Source: Rallus limicola
Taxonomy: Eukaryota > Chordata > Aves > Gruiformes > Rallidae
DNA length: 64,000 nucleotides
Assembly (NCBI GenBank): GCA_022605955.1
Contig: JAKCOZ010000001.1
Coordinates: forward strand, 76,992,520-77,056,519
Reading direction: 5' to 3'
Below are positions 1 through 11,700 of this stretch, piece by piece (positions within the stretch are counted from its first letter, which is position 1; each line of letters opens with the position of its first letter). The position numbers and the translations under genes were made by a program. A model generated the notes under the pieces. It saw nothing but the letters and a program-made list of their open reading frames with translations, searched no databases and was not told the origin of the DNA.

Positions 1-2106
1 TCAGAAGCAAGTAAATCACATTTCAAAATATCCCCCCTTCCCTCTGGTAATAGATACAGTGGATGTTTTTTCTTCTTGTGTAACGACATTCAAAATTGAG
101 CCTCTTAACTCCATGAACACCATTAAGAGTAAAAGGATGTCATTTCCCACAGCAAACATAACTTCACGTTTGTAAAGAACATAAGCATATGCCATCTCGA
201 GGAAAAGCCCAGAATATTCTCATTTATGTAAGATTGCAAATGTACTATTTACAGAAATGTTTTGCTCTTTTCCTAAGAGCAAGTAATAGTGTTTTACTTT
301 CTGAGGTAGTAGAGAAACCATGTTCCTCTTCTCCACAGAGATGTGGAGACCAACCCCACATACAAGCAGTAGATTTCACGCTGCTTGACATGACAGGTAC
401 CAAAGCAAACAGGAAAAGCTGCAGCAGTATGACAATAATTTAACATTCAGGAAATAGGAGAACCAAAGCCACTAAAGAGCCTCTGAAAATGATGCCTTGC
501 TATTATAAAGGCAAGTAAGGAAAGATTTGTATTACTTAATGGTCTTATGTTATGTATTTCACCAAAGTACTGCCCATACTTTATACAAAAGAAGAGGTAT
601 TAGCCTAAGCATAAGTTACCCATAAAGATTATTTATCTATTTTTACACTGGAAGCTAAAAATATTTTTTTTCCCTCTGCAGGCCCTCTGGAAAACAGTTG
701 ACATTTTTAACATAGCCTAGTATTTGACCTGCTTAATCTAACCTTATAAGAAAAGAAATAAAATCTCATGTTCAGAGAGAAATGTTGTGTTGCAGCCATA
801 GTAGAGCCACACTACTGAGTTGCTATTACATTTTATAACAAACTACATTTTTTAAAAGCATACTAAAGGTGAAAAAGAAATGAACTCAGTACCATTCTTA
901 GCTACTTTGATATTTCAAATGGCATTTCTGGTCCTCACCCTGCAAGATACATTATCCAGCATAAGTACCATAAAAAACACCAAATAATATCCTTAATACT
1001 TCCTGGTTTGAGGCACATAGTCACACAGGACTTACAAAACATTTATAAACCTAGATACACACTAAGCCAGGGATTTCCTTCTTAATAGCAGACTTAACTC
1101 AGTGGTTAATACACATTTCTCCAGAATAAACAAGACAGCATCTCACTCACCTGAGTCAGACTGGCTGGGATGAGCCCATGTGATGAAGCAATGCCATCTT
1201 ACTTTGCAGCATGGTCAGATCATCAGACCACAGAAGGGCAGGGGCACCTATGGAGGAGCTCTTGCCCTCTTGTTCTCCTTCCTCTCAGCACAGAGGGAAG
1301 TGGCTTTTCTCTGCTCCTTACAATAAACTCATGAGCATAAGTGGTCTTCCCAGAAAGACCAACCTCAATCTCTCAGGAAAGCAAAGAGGCCAGGCCAGGC
1401 CTGTGAATGGCACTTCAGACAAAACACCACTGAGGTATGCACAGAGTGGAGCAGGTGAACCATCAGCTACTGCTGACCCACCCTCTCCCCAGCTGCCCTC
1501 CCTCTTGCAGCAGAGAGGAAATCACCCCCTCATTACTTCCAAGGGTCTGAAAAATTAACTGCAATTACTTCAGGTGGGAGGGAGCTGATTGATTACCTGG
1601 GGTGTGGGGTCAAAATAGATGCTGTCCTATCAGACTGTGTAGCCAAAGACTACCCACAGAGAATCAGCATTAAATCAGTGTTCACAGCTTCAACGATTCC
1701 TGTTTTCAGCCTGCATCAGCTCTTGGTCTTTTTATTATTGCAATGCACTGCTTTCTGTGGGACAGAGAAAAAAAACACAGCTAGGGAAGAGGATTTCAGA
1801 GATCTCAAGTGGTAGGGATGATGAGATCCTCTCTCAGTCCTTCCCAGCAAACAGCAATGCTTTTCCACGCTTCTAAAACACTGAACACTAAGCAGTTTAG
1901 GGGCAACCCACAGAAAATGAGGCAATCTGGTGCCTGCAAGCAGCATTAAATGCAGGAAGCCTGAGGCAGGTTGCTTTTGTAAATCTGACAGTGGAAGCTG
2001 ACAGTGCATCTGGTTAACACAGGAGCTTCCACCACCCCTAAGGCCAGCGTCTTCCCCAGCAGTAGAGGCGCTCATTGTTTCTTTTGTCTTCCCTTGACAC
2101 CCTTTG

Positions 2107-2567
2107 TAGACCATCTGTAGCCTCTTTCACTTGCTCCTTTGTGACTCTAGATACTTTGGGTGGGGGCTGTCTCCATGCCCTGTGTTTTGGAAATGGGGCT
2201 TTCTCAGGACACATAGAAGCCCACAATGCAGTGGGGACCACATGGCTCAACCCAGTTACGTGTCTACAGGAAGCTGTTCCCAGGGCTGATCTTCAATTCG
2301 AGGACAGCAGCATACACAGGTTGGACAGCTGTTCCTCACTCCCAAACACTACAAAGCACAACATGACTTAAAATGGATCTAGACCCATGTCTGTGGAACA
2401 TGAGCACCCAGAAATCCCGACCATGTCCAGCAATAAATTAGTCTTGCTTGGAAATGTTGTCTCAGTGCAGTTGCAATCAAGATAATAAATCCAAGTGATG
2501 TGCAGAAGGGCTGTGCTTTTAGACCACCTGTAGCCCCTTCCACTTCACTGTGAATCTAGATACTTCG
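2107..2567 (+). repeat. Diverged direct duplication (two ~50-bp copies)
   Basis: TAGACCATCTGTAGCC... at 2107-2158 and TAGACCACCTGTAGCC... at 2520-2567 align over about 48 bases. They have 23 of 26 identities in the first half, a four-base length difference in the middle, and a shared TCTAGATACTT near the end. The copies lie 413 bp apart in the same orientation. Confidence 0.75.
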
Positions 2568-5500
2568 ACAGAGATACAAGAGTCCAATTAAATCTCTGCT
2601 CTGGGTTTATCAATTACCATCAACTAAGCCATCTGCAAGCACACTGATAATAATTCTGCAGCCTGGTCAGCAGAAAAATTGTGACTGTGAAAAGGATCTT
2701 GAGCAGATGCTCCTGAGAAAGTGAGAAACTACACAGTGAGCACGTCTGACCTAGTCATGCACTGGCAGGTACCCGTATCTTCCTTCCTTTTTCTTTTTTT
2801 AAACTTATTCTGGATGAGACATAAAGCCAAATTCCTAATCACTCACATGGTTACTAAGAATCCCACAGCTCTTCCTTATAAGATCTGGGATGCTTAATGT
2901 ACCATCATAGCCAAATTCTAGTCTGTATAATTACGAGCTAACTCTTCAAAAGCTCTTTCCTGCACCAGTTGCATGAGATACTTCTTTACTTACCCTCCTG
3001 AAATGGACCAGTTGCCATTAGCAGCTGCTGAGGGTAACCCTCTCCATTCCTTTTAATTGTATTTAGCTGGTTGTGGAAGTGGAACATGATGCAAAACGTG
3101 CCTTAAAAGGAGAGAGTTGGATCTTTTTGCTAAACCCAGTTGAAATGAGGAGGGATGCATTTGTTTTGCGTTGACTACTATTTCTCTTCAGCATCCAGTA
3201 TTCCTTCTGGGTAGTGATATGGCTTTCCACTTCCCAAACAAATAGGTTGATGAGAAGCAGATATGGGGAGACACATCAGAGATTCCTCTTTTTCAGTAAT
3301 GCTCATAAACCTCAGAGACAAAACCTCTGGAAAAGGGAGAGCTGAAAGGACTTACATGGACAGGAGGCAGGACCGGGCTCCAGAGGGTCTGCTGCAGTCA
3401 TTTGGAGATTTCTGATGCTTGGCACAAGCCATAAATAATGTGACAGCCAACTTACACAGTCCAAGCCAAAAGGTTGCTGCTGTCTGTTCACCATCCATAG
3501 TGTCTGCTGCCGGTGTGGAAGCTCAGAGCTCAGGTAATGAAGTTATAATGAAACATCTTCATGCACCAATTTCTGCACATGAAAAACAGCTGATTCCTTA
3601 AATACAAATATGGGTGTTATAATCTCTGATGTTACTGCATATTTCTTCAGCTCACATGGGACAAGAGAGGTCCATATTTTTGACCTATAAGTGGGTGTAG
3701 GGACCATCCCCATGGTGCCCAGCCAGGGTCCAGCTCTGCCCCAGAGCAGGTCCTGGCCCCAGTGAGGCAGATACTCCTCCTCTGATGGCAACAGGATGCT
3801 TCTCTGGAAAAACATGTGGTACAAAAGCACAAGAGGAGTGTAAGGTTGACAGAAGAGCAGGCAAAGCCTGAAATACTTTTACCACACACAGACTCTGTAT
3901 GTGTCCCTCTTTTTAGCTGGAACATACGGTTGTGCTGCCTCTGTGTACACATAAAAGGAGACAGCAAAAAGTGAAGTGACTGGAAAGGTCACAGTAGATT
4001 CAGTTGAAATATTTTGCCCAAAGTACATGTTTTTATCAACCAACGTGATTGACAAATTTGTAGTAAATTCATGCAGTTATTTTCCTAAAATAAAATAAAT
4101 CTGAAATGGTTGAAAATTGTTTTACTACTTCAATTTTCTTTTCAATTGTCATTTATGCTTTGTTTGGAAAAAAGTTTAAACCTGAAGCAACAAGCAATCC
4201 AACAAAGATTGCTACAAAGAAGAAACATTTTGATCCCTCTCTTTCTGCCTTTTGGGGATTTTGTCTTATAGAAGTGACAATTTTATTTGCTTTTTGCTCT
4301 AGATTGCATAAGCAGTTAGTTACAGAAATTAAAGGGTGGGGGGGGAGGGGTGGAATTTGCTGTCCTGAATTTTGCTTATACATAGACTTTTAGAAAACGC
4401 AGCTCTTGTTGCAAGGCAGAACTATCCCTGGCACTCCTTACCATACAACTACTTTCCTAACAGCCTTGGAATTTAACCTCAAATATTCTCAAAAAAATTA
4501 TAACGGGGATGGGAAAGAAAATATAGCCTTATTTTAAAACATATACTGCAGCCTTCCTATCTGGTGCTCTACAAAATCACATTCTCAGAACAAAAATCCC
4601 AAGTCTTCTAACATTTCAGAACGCAACATCACTTATTTATTGGTACCCTGTATTTCATCCAAAGTCTGTAACAGCTGACCTCTACCTTATTCTGAAATTG
4701 GCACTTTTTGGTTCTCAGTATTTCATTTTCAAAACTGGTGAGTGCTGCTGTTACCAGAACATATGCCTGGTGCTGTGTCACCCCTGCAAAAATGCATCAC
4801 AGGTTTGGTTCACTTGATGAACCTGGGTGCACGTGTACCCACGGGACTGCATCCAAAGGCTCATCTGGGGCAGGTTTAGTAGTCTGAGCACCATATGTCC
4901 AAAAAAAATGGCTGGGCTGCATCTGGAGCCACATCAGAAATCCACACGGGCTTGTGTCTCTGCTAGCTTGGGTATCTGTCCAGCTCAGCAGGTATATATG
5001 CCTGGGGTTAGCGAGCCCTCCCTCGGGTGGTAGGACTGTGAGGTGTGGATGTTCACCCACAGGAATAACGCTGTGGGTCTGTATTGATCTCTGCCTGCAA
5101 CAAATAAAGGGGAACATGGAACTTAAGTTACAAGGCACAAAGGCCCATTTAACATGCCACAGCCTATCTGCTGGCAAAACCGCGCTGGTACAAAGCGCTT
5201 CCCTGTGTAAAGCAAATGGAATTTAACCTCCCTTCATTTGCTGTTGCTTTGGATTTCACAGAAATCCTTTATGAAAATGGAAGACATCGAGGACAAAACT
5301 CTATTACACGAAGAATTCCTGCTGGGGAAATCCTCCAAATACAATGGATTTCTCTGAAGCATTTTGAAGCATCAGGGAGATCCCGGAAAGGTTTTATAAT
5401 TCTGTTTTGATTCCACTGGCTCCTGTAAACAATGCATTTCCTGTATACTTGACACTTGTCACTAAAGAATCCCAATTCTTCCTGAGTTTGCATTACAATT

Positions 5501-6403
5501 AATCCTCTTTTAAGCAAATCACTGCAGGCCAGATGTCCTCATCAAGGCTTAAAAACATTAAAATGCGCCTTACCCTTCCTTCTCTTTTATGATATGCATT
5601 CATTTTGACAGGACTGGGGATTTGTGGCCAACAGAGGTTTACATATCACAATTCACAGGATGCAGCGGACATGAAACTCTGAAGCAGAGGCTGAAGCAAC
5701 AGCATGACCCCATTTGCTTCTCCTCGGCCTATGATGGTGTAAAAAGGTTTTGCACCTTTTTTACCAAGCACAAGCACAACCACGGCCTTACGAGAAGGGA
5801 GAGAGAAATGAATAGAGTAAAGAAATTCCAGGAGCATAATTACAAAAAAAAGCCCCTGTAGCCTAATAGGAACATACCAATGTACACCTGCAAATCACAA
5901 TGCCACTAACTGATGTCTTCTTCTGCAACTAGGCAAGAAGTATTTCAAATTTCACAAAGAATCTCAAGACACAAACACCATGACTGTGAAACAAACCAGA
6001 GAGCATAGAAAGAGGAAGATTAAATAATTCTGAGGCCTTCAGATATCTTAGTGAGAAGTTTTTTAGTTCATTCTTATTTTGCCCCACACCTTTACATTCC
6101 AGAACAAACACATCAAGTATGTTTTTTCACAGTATATTGCAATGGATAGTTTAAGCAGCAGTAATTTCAGTTAGCATTACCTGTGTGTTCTATGAACAAT
6201 AATGTGTTGGAAAAAACCCTCCAAGCTTCGAAAGATGGAGAAACCCAGCATTACATTTGGATTAAAATATAGTTTTGGAAGTCTAATTCATCTCTTTGTG
6301 TGCAACAGACACACCTTTCCCATCCCCATCTGCATGTAAAGGAACAGAAAAAAAAAGTTTACTCCTATTTCATATTTCTTAAATCCATATTGCATATTTG
6401 CTA

Positions 6404-6417
6404 CCCCCCCCCCCCCC
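6404..6417 (+). repeat. Poly-C run (14)
   Basis: Uninterrupted C homopolymer; its length may be unreliable in the assembly. Confidence 0.9.
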
Positions 6418-7661
6418 ATTATCTTTTTCCTTCAAAAATATTTTTTCACAGCTGGAAGAGGCACAGAAATTAATCTTTGAAAAGGTCTACAAGAGAAGAA
6501 GAATTCCTCACACTCAATTTTCAAAGTGTAAAAATAAGGTTTCAGAGGTTGGTTCTTCATCACATTCACAATACAGGACTATGAGAGATAATATAACAAC
6601 AGTACCAATAACATTAATAATAACAATTTACAAGTATGCTTTGCTCTTTCACCCATAAATTATAAAAGACTTTACGGTCACCCACTAAGCTTGGAATAAC
6701 AGTATCTGGGTGAGGATCAAATTATATTGCTTTCTATTCTTTGTTATCATCAGCTCAAGAAGAAATGAAAGTCAGTTTAAATGGGATGAGAGGGCAGATG
6801 AAAGAAAGGAAGAATTATGTGACATCCCACCTATCAAGTATGATTTTCTCTGTGAGGAGCAAACCTGGTGCTCCCCAAAGCAGTGGGAGCTAATGCTGGT
6901 GCAACCAGTGCATTACAGTTTTCTCTAATCCAGCTGGTCACAGACATCACTGGCCCAGAAAGGGAACCAGGAGTTAGACAAGCCAGACGAGGATGGATAT
7001 GAGGGGTAGTTGGAGACATGAGAATACCCCCTCTTCTACTCCTCCTTCGACTGCACAGCAGGTGCCTTATTACATATAGGGCAGAACATGAAGTTTCTAC
7101 ATTATTTTTTTCCCAGAAAAGCAAGGCATACATGTTATTTCAGACCTGTTTTTATAGTGCTCACCAACAGAGGTGGCATTGGCCACCTTTCCACCTCACC
7201 TTTTCTCACAGCAGCAGCTCTCCTACTGCAGCTGACCACTCTGCATCCAGGCAACACACTCTGCATGCTTTCCATCTGCTTCCTTTGCTCATTCCAGAAA
7301 AACCTGGTAAATAAAACCCTTGCCAAGCAGTAAGGGGTTTTATGCCATATTCCAGACCTTCAGCTGAAAGAAGTCAGCACAGATTCAGTGAAATCAACGC
7401 GTTACATGTATCTATCAATTTCTCTGAATTGAAGAAAGGCAGCCTTCTGAAAAGTAGCAGGATACTACTATACATTGCATCTTTGACAATGATCCTCTCT
7501 AGTGACCCCAGTTAACTGCAGTGCACTTGCATAGATGGAACTCAAGCTAATTCAATGCTGCTCATTTTTTGCATTTGGAATGTTTAAATGCATTCTCATC
7601 TTTTTTCTTTAGCTTCTTTGTAGGCATGAACATATACATAACAGGCCTAATACTTATTTAG

Positions 7662-7679
7662 ATATAAATATATATATAT
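7662..7679. repeat. AT dinucleotide microsatellite
   Basis: Short, slightly interrupted (TA)n tract just before a TGTAGTG sequence. Confidence 0.85.
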
Positions 7680-8094
7680 GTAGTGTTTGCATACCAGTGG
7701 AGCATTTTATTTTGTCTTGTAATGAAGGCATAGAAATTACATATGTACTACAATCACAATGTATGATGAGTAATGAAGCAGAAATGTTTATTTAAAATCT
7801 ACATTTAAACATGGTACCATCGAATAAGCAGATATATCAGCTAAAATCACCCTTTCCTGGGGTCCACCTTGAGTACGATTTTTAACCATGGCAAGTGGCT
7901 GTACTCCACCAGAGACCTGTCAATAACCGCCAAAGTCTCTGCTGGTGTAATTGAAATTCCCTGTAGGTAAAATCTGTGGAAGGTCAAAGATGCTACCAAG
8001 AATGTGACACGGCAGAAGGGAGAGGCCTGTGACTCCAAATACTCTGTTAAGTTTATGCCGATCCCCCATACTGTTACCTGACCTAAGGGGGAAA

Positions 8095-8400
8095 CCAAAG
8101 AGGAGAGGCTCCCCCTTCCGACATCGGTGAACCCGGTGTTTCACATCAGGAGGAGTGTTTTAATTACCAGTGCCTCTCAACAGCGTCGCAGGCTGTGCCC
8201 GATGACCAGAACGGCGTGTTTGTGAGGGACAGGTGCCCTTCCCGGAGGCTTGCCGTGCCCCCGCCGTACACGCCTCACGTCCGGCCGGGCAGCGCCGCGG
8301 AGGCCCCGGCTCGTCACCGCCGCGGCCCGCAGGTGGCAATGTCGGATCGGCTTTTCGGGCTTTCCTCGCACGTCGCGGCTTGAGGATGTAACGCGCCTCC
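8095..8400. promoter_or_regulatory. Second, smaller CpG island: candidate promoter
   Basis: About 300 bp rich in GC and CpG (densest at 8180-8390) within AT-leaning flanks, 23-24 kb upstream of the RERG island. Such islands usually mark promoters. Two readings are open. It may serve a minus-strand gene (PTPRO by synteny with human, head-to-head with RERG), or the plus-strand exon-like ORF just downstream at 8572-8788. On minus no ATG with a signal peptide is seen in the island. On plus a moderate donor (GTAAGG at 8468-8473) lies between the island and the ORF. Confidence 0.6.
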
Positions 8401-8571
8401 CCTTGCTCCTCTTTTCCATTGCTTTGACCGCTCCTTGTTTATTTTTACCCCACACCGGGCACCCAATGTAAGGCACATGCCAGTGTGGAGCTTGCTCCCG
8501 ATTTGCTAATATTTGTGCCTTTTCTATCTCCTTTTCCCTCACTCACGGGCTGTCCTCAACGTGTTTTCCAG

Positions 8572-8788
8572 AGTGATGAAATTTTTGGAGTATGGAAGAA
8601 TTAGGATCCCCAGTATTCCCTGCTTGCTGCTTTCTGTGGCTTGTACTTGGCTGGCCTTGGCAGGCTCAAAGGAGATGCAAATTACTGCTCCAGGCTCAAT
8701 ATATGCCAGACTCCTTCAGGACAAAGATTTATTCCAGAAGCCTCTACACTTTGAGTACTGCTACAAACAAGACAGAGTATTAAGGATA
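8572..8788 (+). other. Unrecognised exon-like ORF with signal-peptide-like N-terminus
   Basis: I do not recognise this protein. An acceptor-like GTGTTTTCCAG ends at 8571, an ATG in acceptable context (G at -3) follows at 8576, and 71 codons later there is a perfect donor, GTAAGT, at 8789-8794 in phase 0. The peptide begins MKFLEYGRIRIPS and continues with a hydrophobic core (IPCLLLSVACTWLALAG), which looks like a secretion signal, then a polar stretch with one cysteine (EYCYKQD). Without splicing, the frame stays open to 8833 (TGA). The upstream CpG island supports a promoter in the right place. Against it: no homology that I can name, no second exon found, and the frame is short enough to arise by chance. 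Confidence 0.25.
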
Positions 8789-8794
8789 GTAAGT

Positions 8795-11700
8795 TCCCCT
8801 AGATCTCATGATGAACCCACAATGTGGCACTGATCCCTGTTGAACTGCATACGGGTTTAGCCTTCTATACAATCATGCCAAAGGTACAGAAATTAAATGA
8901 CAAATGCAGAAGCAGGGCTGCGATGTCTGTCTGCACACTTAATCACACCCTACCTACTGATCACCACCCAGGGAGCCCAGACCCTCTTGTCCCCACAGTC
9001 TGGGACAGAAGAAGCACCAAAGTTAGGATAGCCAAGGTACTGCTTTCTTCTCCCTCCAAACCACAAAAAAAGTATAGTTGAAAGGGTAAACTGGGGTTGC
9101 ATCTGCCTTTTGGTGGCTCAGTGCTCTGGTGTGGCAGGGGTGGGCACTACTATAAGTGGCACCTGCACTGGACTATGTGAGCCTGTGGCTCAAAGGGATG
9201 GAAAGGCAGGTGTGGGTACCATGGCCATGCCCATGGCTATGATCTAATTGCTAGGGTGGTATGGGAGAAGGTGGACAGGCAGCACTTCTGTCCCTGAAAA
9301 TCTTTAGGTGGGACTCTAAGGACAGCATCAATGGATTCTGGCAACATATTATAATGAGGAGCATAGAGATGTGAAGTGGAAAGAAGCCTCTGTTCAGCTA
9401 TATAATCTCCATTGGAAGCCACAAGGATCACACACCTTGTGAGACTCCTGTTACTTGGCTAGACCAGAGAAGGAAATTTCTACTTTCTTCAGTGGAAACA
9501 CTGGAGAGAAACTGCCTGTGATTAACTCCCACAGCGAGAGAAAGATTATTTTAAAATCTCTTAAACCCCTTTAAAATTCTCTTAAACCTAATATTACATG
9601 AGCAGCAAAGAACATCAGCTTACAAATACTGCTCAGTTAACATGCCTGTGCTGTGGGACTGGTAAGAGGATACAGCACATCTCTTGCATTTTGGTTACTT
9701 TCAATCTGTTTCCATCTGTCTGAAAGATACTATTTCTTGCTATCTTCCAGTGGCTTACCAGTGTATCCCTGTATGGTTCACATCCAGATCCAAATGCGGG
9801 TGTGTGTGAAAGTCACAGTTTCCATCAAAGCTTTCAAAGCTTTTGAGGAACAGAAATATGCCCCAGAAGGTGCTGGCAGTTGGGAAGGGAATAGCTACTC
9901 ACTTCCAAATGTATGTATTGAATTTGAGAACCTTGTTACAGTAGGGGATCCTTCTGTTGCCAATCGAGAGAACCAGCATTTTTGGAGGAAATTCAGATGT
10001 TACGTTTTCTACAAGGACTGTATCAGGCCTGCTCTTGCTCCTAATTTGAGCATCTGAGGTGGCAGGGATTCCTGCTTCCTCAATTCTTGATACCCTGTTT
10101 TCATAGAAAAGCAATCACATAGCTTCTGTGCTGGTTTGGTGGTTGTTGGGGTGGGTTTTTTTACATTAACTTGCATGAGCTTGGGAAAAGCAGTACAGAA
10201 GCACTAATAACTACACTAGTAACCACAGACTGTGCTTCTTCCAGTTGCACCACAGATCACAGGTCGGAAAAGAAAAATAAAATCATAATGCAGCTTAATT
10301 CAGATATGGAAATTATACACTGTGAATATTGCTATCCCAGAGGGAGAATGTGCCAACATTTGAACTTTTGTTTCACACACTCTGTTAGCAGCAGGACTGT
10401 GATCAGGAAAAAAAACAACCCAAAAACTTAACAGTAATCCCACCCTCAGAAATCCTCTGGAGAACTTACTGCTGAGAAACTCCATCCTGCGGGCTGCCAG
10501 AAGCTCTAATCAGCTAATATATCAAAGCTCTAGTGTAGCCTGTCTACTCCCCCGATCTCAGCAAGAGATAAAAATAATTCTCATGGGTCAAACTACAAAA
10601 TGTAAGAATAAGCAAGAAAATATGCATTACTACACTCTGCAAGACTGTGAATGGATGATGGCGATCAAGACAATGCTTTGATGCTGCATCCAATACATTC
10701 TTACATATATTTCAAGCTCTCTGTTTCTTGAATTCGGCACCAGCACAGTAAGCCAGAGGTGAATGAAGGCATGTTGCTTGCTTCCACACTTTATGCCAGG
10801 CAGACGTGCTCACATTTTTTGCCTTTCTTGGGATTCAAACAGGTTAAAAGGTCACTGTAACAAAGCAGTTAATAGACCGAAATGGGAAGCTCGATTTTGA
10901 GAGTCAGGAGACATTTCTTCCTCTTTCCATTACAAGCTTTTAAAAGGTCACATGGTACCAGCCAAAGAGGCACTATTGGCATCAGGCTTAAGGAGTGCAT
11001 GTGACCGTGGTTCTGCAGCTCCTTCTCGCTGGTTTTACACAGCTTCTCAGATGTGGCAGTGGATTATACCCCTAATCACACTTTCATCTTCATCACTCCA
11101 TCTGAATTAACTTCCTGAAAATACCAAGTTATTCCACTTACAGCAGAAAGAAGCAAAACAGGACTGCTCCCTGAAACAACACCTTTCTTCCTAGTGTCTT
11201 GTGCAGAATGAACAGCAATTTCAAACCTAAGCACCCAAGAGGCAACCAATTTTCCACTTACTGCAGAGTATATGATTAATCCCAGTTTGCCTGAAGCCAT
11301 CAAAGTACTGGGAGACAGCCACTTCTGGAGCATTTGTACCCAAGTATCTGCTTGAGTATCCTCTCCCATCTTGAGCAAGCAACAAGTAAAAGCTGTAGGT
11401 AGGTCTATATGAATCCTTCAGTCTTGATAGGCACTATTAAAAACCTGATGGATTTTCCAATAAATCTTTAGGAATGCTGCTAATAATACAGGCTGTGATT
11501 TTTTAATTATTTCATTTTATGCTATTTTTCTACCAGCTGCAGAATTTCCTGGCTGCAGGTGTTTGCATCAAGAAAGCAAGTTGGACTCTGGTGCTTTTAC
11601 ACTGTAAACATGACTTTACTAAACCAGCAGTCAGCCCTACAAGTTTCAGTGAGCTACTTCTAGAAAATATTATATCACTCAATTGAGCTAAAGCAACCCC

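Larger units (their letters stand above)
1..8094. other. Upstream intergenic DNA; no gene recognised
   Basis: AT-leaning non-coding sequence. Open frames up to 132 codons are unrecognised and overlap on both strands. Noted structures are a diverged direct duplication (2107-2158 and 2520-2567), a G-rich run at 4334-4353, a 14-base C run at 6404-6417 and an AT repeat at 7662-7679. If gene order follows human, this part could be an intron of a minus-strand PTPRO, but no exon was found. Confidence 0.6.

Noticed and set aside
7847..8160. Minus-strand 83-codon ORF next to the second CpG island as a PTPRO exon
   Set aside because: The translation has no signal peptide and no similarity to the PTPRO N-terminus that I can see.
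9653..10057. 134-codon plus-strand ORF
   Set aside because: Unrecognised, no CpG island, no clear splice sites, and a length compatible with chance in this much DNA.
10730..10743. GAATTCGGCACCAG, close to the common cDNA-library adapter GAATTCGGCACGAG
   Set aside because: One base differs, the surrounding sequence is continuous non-coding DNA, and there is no sign of a vector junction. Probably coincidence.
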